A DNA stretch of 5,251 nt from Methanobacteriota archaeon (GCA_003230355.1 QIDD01000089.1:1-5251), one strand, 5' to 3'; numbered from the stretch's first letter, positions 1-5,251 are shown. The notes: generated from the letters alone by a model not told the origin. Numbers and translations: made by a program.

Positions 1-130
1 CTATCTCGACGCTGGTCGTAGGTTCTTTTGGTTTGTTCCAGTCGCCCGGGCTGGCCGCGACTTCAGGCGGTTCAACTGTTTCGTTTGCGGCAGTTGATTC
101 CACTGGAGGCGGGAAAGCCTCTTCTGTTGT
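1..130 (-). other. In-frame continuation of the pentaheme gene beyond its TAA
   Basis: Reading on past the TAA at 133-131 in the same frame gives 43 codons without another stop, running off the window edge. The translation is Pro/Glu/Thr/Ala-rich, like the tail before the stop, and contains another NET sequon (codon for N at 85-83). No ATG exists on the minus strand in this stretch, so no separate gene obviously begins here. It is probably a tail cut off by a nonsense change or a base error. Less likely, it is non-coding DNA that is open by chance. Confidence 0.5.
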
Positions 131-187
131 TTAATTTACCGGTGGTTCAGTTGCTGGCAGCTCCTCAGGCTCAACAATGGTTTCATT
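35..187 (-). repeat. Three 51-bp units with an N-E-T start, spanning the TAA
   Basis: In the frame of the pentaheme gene, Asn codons starting a sequon recur exactly every 17 codons, at 187, 136 and 85. The units begin AAT GAA ACC, AAT TAA ACA and AAC GAA ACA. Units 1 and 3 share NET-VEP-E-like content (NETIVEPEELPATEPPV and NETVEPPEVAASPGDWN); unit 2 is more diverged. The TAA lines up with Glu in the other two units. The rest of the repeat is weak, so this is suggestive only. Confidence 0.4.
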
Positions 188-949
188 TAATGACGCCGCT
201 TGCGCAGTCTGCTCTGCAAGTTCAACTGCAAGCATCTCCGCCAAATCCACCTCCTCCACAGGCGGGCGAGTAGGTCGAAGGGTTTTGCGAGGCGAAAGAT
301 CACCTGCCTCAAGCGCTGATTCACCATGGATCGTGAGAATATCCTTGCCACCGTAGAGAGCCTCGTTATGGCAGATAGTGCAATCCATTCCTTTCCGGTT
401 CCTGATCCACTGGGAATCGATCTCAGCATCCTGCAGGATGTCGCCGTCGATATGGATTGTTATGTAGTTTCCACGGGCATGACAGAGCTGACAAACAAGG
501 AGGTCACCCTCTTTTTTCAGGGGCACTTCAAAACCGCCGCCGCCACGTATATGGCATGCCTCACACTTCACAGCCTTGTCCTGCAATATCTTGAAATGAA
601 CAGGCATAACAGGCTCGCCGTGACAGCTTGTACAAATCCTGACTGAAAGACCCTTCTCCTCTTCAAATGCCTTGATCTTATCAGGATAGTGAAAAGACGC
701 GGTTTGCTCTTTATCATGACATCCCAGACAAAACTCAGTGTCAGCCACAGCCTCTGGAAGTGACGGCGCCGGGGTCTGCGGCGCAGGAGTGAGCGGGGGA
801 GCGTTCCAGATATCGATAAGCTCAAAGCTCTTTACATCAATCTCCCGGTCCACATCAGCGAGCCTGCCCTCATAATCCAAGGCAACATAGGAATACACAG
901 CCCCGGCGGTAATAAGGGCGAGCGCGATTATTATAATTTCAGTTTTCAT
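131..949 (-). CDS. Membrane-anchored pentaheme c-type cytochrome with Pro/Glu-rich tail, possibly interrupted
   Basis: 272 residues to a TAA at 133-131. A hydrophobic N-terminus (4-23) has no clear cleavage site and probably acts as a signal anchor. A Pro-rich linker (50-65) leads to five heme motifs: C74-CH78, C106-CH110, C129-CH133, C153-CH157 and C190-CH194. Only four other histidines are present (87, 118, 166, 208). Two positions that are His in the upstream paralogue are Met here (M115 for H115, M188 for H187), so one heme may be His/Met ligated. After the hemes comes a tail (about 218-272) that is Pro-, Glu- and Ala-rich. The frame stays open beyond the stop with the same composition, so the stop may be a mutation (separate entry). 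The gene starts 15 bases after the preceding stop and has no clear Shine-Dalgarno, so its translation may depend on coupling. Probable role: electron transfer on the outer membrane face, parallel to or in series with its paralogue. Confidence 0.82.
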   Translation of the reverse strand: MKTEIIIIALALITAGAVYSYVALDYEGRLADVDREIDVKSFELIDIWNAPPLTPAPQTPAPSLPEAVADTEFCLGCHDKEQTASFHYPDKIKAFEEEKGLSVRICTSCHGEPVMPVHFKILQDKAVKCEACHIRGGGGFEVPLKKEGDLLVCQLCHARGNYITIHIDGDILQDAEIDSQWIRNRKGMDCTICHNEALYGGKDILTIHGESALEAGDLSPRKTLRPTRPPVEEVDLAEMLAVELAEQTAQAASLNETIVEPEELPATEPPVN

Positions 950-964
950 GGCAATTTACACAGG

Positions 965-1663
965 TTAAAGATAGGAGATGTTCAATGGGTCAGGCGGGTT
1001 TTCGGCGACCTCTTTCACAGCACTGTTTATGCCCTCTTTCCACGCTGTCAGAGGAGAATAATGGATTGTGTCGTAATCGCCGATATGACAGGTGTCGCAT
1101 TGATGGGGTGTGCCGGTGCGTATCCACTCATCGTCAATCGGCGCATCTTCAAGCACATTTCCCTCGATATGTATCTGCACATAGTTTCCGTTGGAATGGC
1201 ATAGCTCGCATACTAGAAGCTGGCCCTCGCGGGTGGCAGGCGTAAAAAACTCACCATTGCGCCTATGACATGTGCCGCAGGCAATGTACTTTTCATTAAG
1301 CATGTCCCAGTGTATCTCGTGCACCTTGGTTCCGTGGCAGACTATGCAAAGCCTGGGAGTCAATCCTTTCTGCTGGTCAAGCTCAGATATTATCTCGGCT
1401 GTGTGAAAGAACTTCACATCTCCATGGCACTTGAGGCATGTGGCGTATTTATCATTTAACAAATTGGAGTAGTCAACTTCAGAAACGTCGAAGATCTCAG
1501 GCTCAGGCGCGGCTGCAAGGGTCGTTGTAGTTGCAAGCACGTCCACAGGTAACGATGTCTCAACAATCCCGCGAGAAGCCTGATCCCCGGAATTATTGGA
1601 ACCCAGGCAGCCAACAGCAGCGAGCATGAACACGATCAGAGCAAAAATCAAAAGGCCCCTCAT
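965..1663 (-). CDS. Pentaheme c-type cytochrome, probable lipoprotein
   Basis: 232 residues from the ATG at 1663. The open frame extends to 1924, but that part lies inside the membrane protein gene and has no export signal, so it is excluded. The N-terminus is a short signal ending in a lipobox-like AAVGC, so C19 would be the lipid-modified residue. Residues 20-60 form a Thr/Ala/Pro-rich flexible tether. Five heme motifs follow: C76-CH80, C106-CH110, C129-CH133, C152-CH156 and C189-CH193. Six further histidines (87, 115, 118, 165, 187, 201) are enough for bis-His ligation of all five. The protein is clearly paralogous to the next gene: over about 94 aligned residues from G100 to H193 I count about 45 identities by hand, including LLVCxLCH and GNY..IHI. 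Probable role: a membrane-tethered electron carrier on the outer face of the cytoplasmic membrane. The partner is inferred from the operon. Confidence 0.85.
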   Translation of the reverse strand: MRGLLIFALIVFMLAAVGCLGSNNSGDQASRGIVETSLPVDVLATTTTLAAAPEPEIFDVSEVDYSNLLNDKYATCLKCHGDVKFFHTAEIISELDQQKGLTPRLCIVCHGTKVHEIHWDMLNEKYIACGTCHRRNGEFFTPATREGQLLVCELCHSNGNYVQIHIEGNVLEDAPIDDEWIRTGTPHQCDTCHIGDYDTIHYSPLTAWKEGINSAVKEVAENPPDPLNISYL

Positions 1664-1664
1664 C

Positions 1665-2561
1665 CTAATCACCATTGTTTTTCGGAGGCATAAACTCCTT
1701 AAGCCTGTTATCATTGCCGCCATTCTGTGAGCCGCCGCCAGCCTTCCCGTCAGAAGCTGCCTCAGCCGACGAATCACCCCCGCCAAAGCGGCCCGGCACA
1801 AAACTCGGAAACCTGCCAAGGGTGATCTTGGAATAATAGATATACATACCCAGAATATAGAACACAAGCGATACAAAGACGACGAACAATACCTGATGAA
1901 GCTCAATATAGCCTCTGAGAACAATGGACAGCGAGGGTACGATTAGAACATATATCGCCGGGATATAATAGCTGCGCGAATCGTTTATGAAATCAAAATG
2001 ACGGGCGATAACAACCCACCAGGCAATAGCCAGAAATATGAGTGAATAGGGAACCATGTTCCAGGGATAGCGGTCCAGATATAGGTAGAGGCCAACTGTT
2101 GCGTTTCCAAGGATTGCAACCAAGATGAGTGTCTCGTTCCAACTGGTCGAACCCTTCTCTTGCGGCCCCTTAAATGTCTCTCTATTCTTCATCTGCTCAA
2201 GCTGCTCGGACACGTTCTGGCTTACAAGCCTCTGCCTGATAACCTCCTCCACAAGGGGCCGGGCATAAACTGTGAAGTCCTTAAACTCTTTCTCCACCTT
2301 TTTAACATGCGCTCGCTGAAAACTTATAATGTTATAAATCGCTGAAAAAGAGGCTATCGCGCCATAGGCTGAACCGAAGAAGAGAAGCAGGCGCCCCACA
2401 AAATCAGATGAAAACCTAAGCCCATCCGCCTGGAAAAGAGTGTAGATCGAGATAAAAAGTACAACCGACCCCACACCCAGAATAAAGGCACTCAACACTA
2501 ATCCAAGATACACCCCTATCGGGTGCTCAGCCGGGGGCAGCTCCCAATTCTCTTCTCCCAT
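1665..2561 (-). CDS. Six-helix integral membrane protein of unknown function
   Basis: 298 residues, family not recognised. Six probable membrane helices lie at about 17-43, 55-80, 143-161, 169-186, 198-216 and 222-243. Between helices 2 and 3 is a charged stretch (about 82-140) rich in Lys, Glu, Arg and Gln that looks helical or coiled-coil; positive charges around it suggest it faces the cytoplasm. After helix 6 comes a hydrophilic tail with a Gly/Ser/Asn-rich linker (259-283) and a short charged end. There is no heme motif, no CxxC pair, no nucleotide-binding loop and no signal peptide cleavage site. A membrane-buried His/Asp pattern typical of quinone-reactive b-cytochromes is not evident. 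It begins seven bases after the hexaheme gene, and its stop is separated by one base from the ATG of the next cytochrome gene, so it is tightly coupled to cytochrome production. Possible roles are a membrane anchor, an assembly factor or an export factor for the cytochromes; none is demonstrated. Confidence 0.75.
   Translation of the reverse strand: MGEENWELPPAEHPIGVYLGLVLSAFILGVGSVVLFISIYTLFQADGLRFSSDFVGRLLLFFGSAYGAIASFSAIYNIISFQRAHVKKVEKEFKDFTVYARPLVEEVIRQRLVSQNVSEQLEQMKNRETFKGPQEKGSTSWNETLILVAILGNATVGLYLYLDRYPWNMVPYSLIFLAIAWWVVIARHFDFINDSRSYYIPAIYVLIVPSLSIVLRGYIELHQVLFVVFVSLVFYILGMYIYYSKITLGRFPSFVPGRFGGGDSSAEAASDGKAGGGSQNGGNDNRLKEFMPPKNNGD
1668..1673 (-). promoter_or_regulatory. Shine-Dalgarno deciding the start of the lipoprotein cytochrome
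   Basis: GGTGAT, matching the 3' part of the Shine-Dalgarno consensus (GGAGGTGATC), overlaps the last codons of the upstream membrane protein gene. It lies four bases before the ATG at 1663. This favours 1663 over the in-frame ATG at 1675 or the much longer upstream extension. Confidence 0.55.
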
Positions 2562-2568
2562 CTATTAA

Positions 2569-3474
2569 TCACACCACACTCTTAAACAGGTCCAGTAGCT
2601 CCAATAATATTGCATTAAAGTATAAATAGAATTCGGATATTATCGGGAGAGGCTCAATAAAATCAGGGGGCAGAGTACCTTTGGGGGTGATGATAGTTGC
2701 GTTAATTCCAACGGTTGCGTTAATCTTGTCACCCAAGGTTGGCGGCTTCTCCTCGCTAACAGGAAAAGGGAAATTGATGCGGTTGAACATGCCTTCCGAG
2801 TCTAGGATAAACTGGCTGTGACACACTGGACAGGCATTTAACAGGACCGGCTCATGGACATCGTGCACCCTGGCCGCGCCATTTATCGTGAAATGGCAAT
2901 AGGTGCACTCACCCTGCCACTCAGGTTTTACAATCCCCCCTGGAAGCAGCTGGATCTTTGCAGACCACGGCGGAACCTGAACAATCGACGAGTTATAGCC
3001 AAGGGGCTTTGAATGGCAGAGACTGCATGATACGCCGCTTTTATTGATAGTGAGATAATCAAAGTTCAGATGGGTCTTGTGAATCGTGTCAATCGACGTG
3101 TTCCAACGGGGATGACAGTTCTCACATATATTCAGGTGCAAATCCCACCTCTTCGTGCCTCTGGGCCGCCACTTCGTAGGAGGATTATTGATATGACATG
3201 CAGGCTTGCTGCAGGGGAAAATGAGGAGAACCGCATTATCTGTGACAGCATAAGGGAGATCCGCGGCATAGGCTCGATCCTTTGAAAAACGGGTGTGGCA
3301 GGCAACACAAACCTCGCCCACGTGAAAAGACATACCCCCCCGATAACCTGAGTCAGAATAATCGGCAAACGTCGTATCCTCAAGCGTAAAAACACCCCCT
3401 GCCTGAGGAATACCGAATGCGATTAGAACCATAAGCGAAAGTACAGGGATTAACCTACCCATAGTTTCCACCAT
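2569..3474 (-). CDS. Secreted hexaheme c-type cytochrome
   Basis: 301 residues from the first ATG. M5 (position 3462) is an equally good or better start: GGTGG lies five bases before it, while the first ATG has only a weak AGGG-like site. A signal peptide covers about 6-26 (hydrophobic core IPVLSLMVLIAFGI). Six heme sites are visible: C56-x2-CH60, an expanded C88-x4-CH94, C117-x2-CH121, C150-x2-CH154, C190-x2-CH194 and C215-x2-CH219. Exactly six other histidines (51, 113, 132, 135, 204, 207) could give every heme bis-His ligation. There are five N-x-S/T sequons (N125, N144, N161, N252, N258). The hemes end at residue 219. The last part (about 272-301) is hydrophobic or amphipathic without a charged stop and may associate with the membrane. 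I do not recognise a named family. Its likely role is electron relay between the anchored pentaheme proteins and the tetraheme protein; that order is inferred from context. It starts 11 bases after the signal peptidase stop. Confidence 0.85.
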   Translation of the reverse strand: MVETMGRLIPVLSLMVLIAFGIPQAGGVFTLEDTTFADYSDSGYRGGMSFHVGEVCVACHTRFSKDRAYAADLPYAVTDNAVLLIFPCSKPACHINNPPTKWRPRGTKRWDLHLNICENCHPRWNTSIDTIHKTHLNFDYLTINKSGVSCSLCHSKPLGYNSSIVQVPPWSAKIQLLPGGIVKPEWQGECTYCHFTINGAARVHDVHEPVLLNACPVCHSQFILDSEGMFNRINFPFPVSEEKPPTLGDKINATVGINATIITPKGTLPPDFIEPLPIISEFYLYFNAILLELLDLFKSVV

Positions 3475-3485
3475 CCAACCCTATG

Positions 3486-4316
3486 TTAATAAACCTTACC
3501 TCTTTCAGGCCGCTCAAGCATCGTTACAAAGATCAAAAGAACAATCACCACAAGGTAGATTGGACCATAAGAATGGACATTCGAAAGGGACCAGCTTAAA
3601 ATCTGGTAAGTGGGGTCATCATTTGAATAACCCTTGTCAAGACCATAGTCCTGAATGAAATAGCGCCCGATTTTCTTTGCCACAATTGGCCTGCCGTTAT
3701 AGGTTACAGCCGTGCCGAGAACTGAGCCGCGATCCACAATCCAATCATCCTGGAAATTGTTGTTATCGCCCTTTGTTATCACATCATCACCCTCTATCCT
3801 ATGTATCCGGTGTATGACCTTATCATCAATCTGGACCATAGGATTCTGAAACACCGCAATATCCCCCTCCTTGGCATCACCCGAAATAGCCTGCACAAGC
3901 ACAAGATCGCTCTCCCAGAAAACCGGTGCCATCGAATTGGAGGTGACAGCCACAAAAAAGAGGGACTGCGTAAGGATGAGCACTCCCACTAGCACTGTAA
4001 ATCCAGCAATAAAAAGCGATGCATAATCGATCTTTTTCTTCTTCAAAAAGGTCTCCTCAAACTCAAGCCTCGCTCGTCGAAGTTCACCCTTACGCCGTCT
4101 ATCTTCATAAACAGCAATAAGAGCCTGAAAAAACCTGGTTTTCACAAAACGGTCCCGAAAGAAAAAATACAAAAGCGGAACCAAAGCCACAAGAAGAGAC
4201 AAGAGCACAGGATTAGAATAGGTGTCCTGAAGCATCTGGGAAAATGACTCATAGGTTGTTAAGCCAAGACCCCGCTGAAGTTGGTACTGATATTGATATT
4301 GGTACTGAAATACCAT
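3486..4316 (-). CDS. Signal peptidase I, archaeal/ER (S26B) type, with N-terminal extension
   Basis: 276 residues. The peptidase core spans about 99-230. A membrane segment (99-122) leads into SNSMAP, with nucleophile S128 followed by M129. GDIAVF follows at 151-156, then IHRIHRI at 168-174, where H169 takes the place of the bacterial catalytic Lys. The TKGDNN box is at 181-186, with D190/D191 as the likely acidic partner. It would cleave signal peptides of exported preproteins on the outer face of the membrane. Two further hydrophobic segments flank the core, at 36-53 and 252-267. A highly charged segment (70-96) between the first two helices is probably cytoplasmic. The protein is longer than common archaeal signal peptidases because of the roughly 95-residue N-terminal part, which opens with a Tyr-Gln repeat (residues 4-12). 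The start is supported by GAGGT five bases upstream. It sits between two secreted cytochrome genes with only 11 bases to the next gene. A dedicated processing role is plausible but inferred. Confidence 0.9.
   Translation of the reverse strand: MVFQYQYQYQYQLQRGLGLTTYESFSQMLQDTYSNPVLLSLLVALVPLLYFFFRDRFVKTRFFQALIAVYEDRRRKGELRRARLEFEETFLKKKKIDYASLFIAGFTVLVGVLILTQSLFFVAVTSNSMAPVFWESDLVLVQAISGDAKEGDIAVFQNPMVQIDDKVIHRIHRIEGDDVITKGDNNNFQDDWIVDRGSVLGTAVTYNGRPIVAKKIGRYFIQDYGLDKGYSNDDPTYQILSWSLSNVHSYGPIYLVVIVLLIFVTMLERPERGKVY
4281..4307 (-). repeat. Tyr-Gln dipeptide repeat in the signal peptidase N-terminus
   Basis: Residues 4-12 of the signal peptidase read QYQYQYQYQ, followed by LQ. The codons mix TAC/TAT and CAA/CAG. 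At DNA level the stretch contains two copies of CAGTACCAA separated by TATCAATAT, suggesting short-repeat expansion. It lies after a good Shine-Dalgarno and in the same frame, so it should be translated. Its function is unknown. Confidence 0.7.
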
Positions 4317-4363
4317 TATTTACCTCTGTCTACACAACTTAATTTAGGATAAGAAAAGGGAGG

Positions 4364-4389
4364 AAAAAGCAGGGGGGAAATCCCTGCTT
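4364..4389 (-). terminator. Hairpin plus T-tract terminator after the tetraheme cytochrome gene
   Basis: On the minus strand an 8-bp stem (AAGCAGGG pairing with CCCTGCTT, arms 4389-4382 and 4374-4367) encloses a 7-base loop. The T-tract starts within the distal arm (TTTTT, 4368-4364) and continues into a pyrimidine-rich stretch. It begins about 11 bases after the TAA of the cytochrome gene. This is the expected form of an intrinsic-like terminator. No convincing new promoter lies between it and the signal peptidase gene, so partial read-through is likely. The result would be much more cytochrome transcript than downstream transcript. Confidence 0.65.
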
Positions 4390-4400
4390 ATTTACCGCAC

Positions 4401-5174
4401 TTATGACCACACGCTGCCGTATTCTTTACCGCCTGTTGATGATGTCATGTTAGAGTAGTTGACGGTGAGGCTTGTGAGATTGAAGCCTGTAGTCACACTC
4501 GTCAGATTGAGCGAAAGCGACAGCTTCTGCGGCCTTGTTATGTTCAGATCAAGACCGGTGTGCGTATGACAGCCCATACAGGCTATAAAGCCCATGTCAT
4601 AATTTCCGCCGCCATCCTCATTTCCTATAGAGGATGTTAGACTGGTAAGCGGCCTATAAAAGTTCCAATGGGCATCTGTGGAAGAATTTAAATTGCCTGT
4701 TACATTACAGGAGGTATTGATTCCGCCGCCGAAACCTGTGGGAAAGACCGTACACGACCCTGTTCCGGTTGTATCACCATGACAATCTGAGTCTGTGCAT
4801 ACCCTGATAACAACCTTTGTGTGTCCGCCTGATAGGGTTGCATCCAGCTCCTGGATATGGCACATCCAGCACACATCATCCAGTGACCCAGTTGGGGTAT
4901 TAGTGATGTTGATTAGTTTCCCAATGCCAACATAACCGGAGTTGTTTGATGCGTTCAAATGGGCGTTCATTGCATCGTTTGTGACGCCAGCGGTTATTTC
5001 GTTTTTAATGTATGTATGGCACTTTCCGCATTGCAAGCTGGTAACACCGCCTGTTTCGTTAAGCTCCCATGTATGTGAGCCGGCGTATTTGGCAACAGCG
5101 CTTGGCAGAACATAAATCCCCAGAATAAAAACTGCTATGAGCAGCAGCATTTTAGTGTTCGAACTTTTTCCCAT
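4401..5174 (-). CDS. Secreted tetraheme c-type cytochrome, candidate extracellular filament subunit
   Basis: 257 residues. A Sec signal peptide (K3, K8, hydrophobic core about 9-23) ends in PSAVA, with likely cleavage after A28. Four heme c attachment motifs are visible: C49-x2-CH53, C102-x2-CH106, an expanded C126-x4-CH132, and C199-x2-CH203. Other histidines at 34, 72, 118, 169 and 205 could supply all four distal ligands, so bis-His hemes are likely. H34 is about the sixth residue of the mature protein and could reach a heme in a neighbouring subunit. C141 and C156 lie outside heme motifs and may form a disulfide. The chain is rich in Asn, Ser, Thr and Gly, with 12 N-x-S/T sequons; five lie in the heme-free, probably beta-rich tail (211-244). 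Known tetraheme extracellular cytochrome nanowires (Geobacter OmcE, and those of Archaeoglobus veneficus and Pyrobaculum calidifontis) share size, heme number and export. Filament formation here is inferred; a soluble surface carrier is the alternative. It is first in the operon, behind a TATA box and a strong Shine-Dalgarno. Confidence 0.85.
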   Translation of the reverse strand: MGKSSNTKMLLLIAVFILGIYVLPSAVAKYAGSHTWELNETGGVTSLQCGKCHTYIKNEITAGVTNDAMNAHLNASNNSGYVGIGKLINITNTPTGSLDDVCWMCHIQELDATLSGGHTKVVIRVCTDSDCHGDTTGTGSCTVFPTGFGGGINTSCNVTGNLNSSTDAHWNFYRPLTSLTSSIGNEDGGGNYDMGFIACMGCHTHTGLDLNITRPQKLSLSLNLTSVTTGFNLTSLTVNYSNMTSSTGGKEYGSVWS

Positions 5175-5183
5175 AAGCTTTTT

Positions 5184-5188
5184 CCTCC
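5184..5188 (-). promoter_or_regulatory. Shine-Dalgarno of the tetraheme cytochrome gene
   Basis: The minus strand reads GGAGG, followed by nine bases and then the ATG at 5174. It is the strongest ribosome binding site in the window. It fixes the start of the tetraheme cytochrome and fits a highly translated first gene. Confidence 0.75.
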
Positions 5189-5230
5189 GTTCTCTTACCT
5201 CAATTTTAGACTAAATATAACGGACGATTA

Positions 5231-5238
5231 TATATAAA
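5231..5238 (-). promoter_or_regulatory. Archaeal TATA box for the cytochrome operon
   Basis: Read on the minus strand this is TTTATATA, an exact match to the archaeal YTTATATA consensus. It is preceded by the purine-rich stretch GGAAAGT, which resembles a TFB-recognition element (RNWAAW) with one mismatch. Initiation about 25 bases downstream would fall near 5205-5210, leaving a leader of roughly 35 bases that contains the Shine-Dalgarno. A second, weaker AT-rich element (TTATATTT, 5220-5213) is an alternative that would give a very short leader. The transcription start itself is inferred. Confidence 0.6.
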
Positions 5239-5251
5239 ACTTTCCTTCTCT

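Noticed and set aside
1..130. A separate downstream gene beginning in this stretch
   Set aside because: No minus-strand ATG is present. A GTG exists but has no convincing ribosome site, and it lies in the frame that continues the upstream gene.
28..273. Plus-strand open frame of 81 codons, Gln/Pro-rich
   Set aside because: It is antisense to the Pro/Glu-rich tail, and its composition is explained by the complement of that repetitive stretch.
326..646. Plus-strand open frame of 106 codons
   Set aside because: It lies wholly antisense to the pentaheme cytochrome gene, has no Shine-Dalgarno evidence and shows no recognisable domain. It is a shadow frame.
1664..1924. N-terminal extension of the pentaheme lipoprotein frame up to 1924
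   Set aside because: It overlaps the membrane protein gene in another frame, is Arg/Ser-rich without a fold or export signal, and would bury the lipobox signal. A Shine-Dalgarno supports 1663.
5213..5220. TTATATTT as the main TATA box
   Set aside because: It is a weaker consensus match than 5231-5238 and would leave a leader barely long enough for the Shine-Dalgarno. It is kept only as an alternative.
1..5251. CRISPR arrays, tRNA/rRNA genes, insertion sequences, attachment sites
   Set aside because: No regularly spaced identical repeats, cloverleaf-like segments, transposase motifs or terminal inverted repeats were seen; nearly all bases are within the six genes.

Overview
The window looks archaeal. 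A near-perfect archaeal TATA element (TTTATATA) lies upstream of the first gene. The signal peptidase is of the archaeal/ER type, with Ser and His in the catalytic positions rather than Ser and Lys. The exported proteins carry many N-glycosylation sequons (N-x-S/T). I cannot name the genus. Multiheme c-type cytochromes of this kind fit anaerobic archaea with extracellular electron transfer, such as Archaeoglobales-like metal reducers or Methanoperedens/ANME-like and alkane-oxidising lineages. That placement is inference.

Every supported gene is on the minus strand, so the window reads from 5251 down to 1 as one apparent operon. In order it holds: a promoter and Shine-Dalgarno (5184-5238); a small secreted tetraheme cytochrome with 12 sequons (5174-4401); a hairpin plus T-tract terminator (4389-4364); a signal peptidase I with an unusual Tyr-Gln repeat at its N-terminus (4316-3486); a secreted hexaheme cytochrome (3474-2569); a six-helix membrane protein of unknown function (2561-1665); a pentaheme lipoprotein-like cytochrome (1663-965); and a paralogous membrane-anchored pentaheme cytochrome (949-131). 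After the last stop codon the same frame stays open to the window edge and keeps the same Pro/Glu-rich composition, so that gene may be interrupted by a nonsense codon.

Together the genes encode 20 heme-binding motifs (4+6+5+5), two of them the expanded CX4CH type. My reading is an electron-export module. The two anchored pentaheme proteins and the hexaheme protein would carry electrons across the membrane-proximal space. The abundant tetraheme protein is a candidate subunit of an extracellular cytochrome filament (four hemes, small, glycan-rich, first in the operon, with its own terminator). The signal peptidase and the six-helix protein could be dedicated processing or assembly factors. The filament and assembly roles are inferred from architecture and context and are not shown by the sequence alone.
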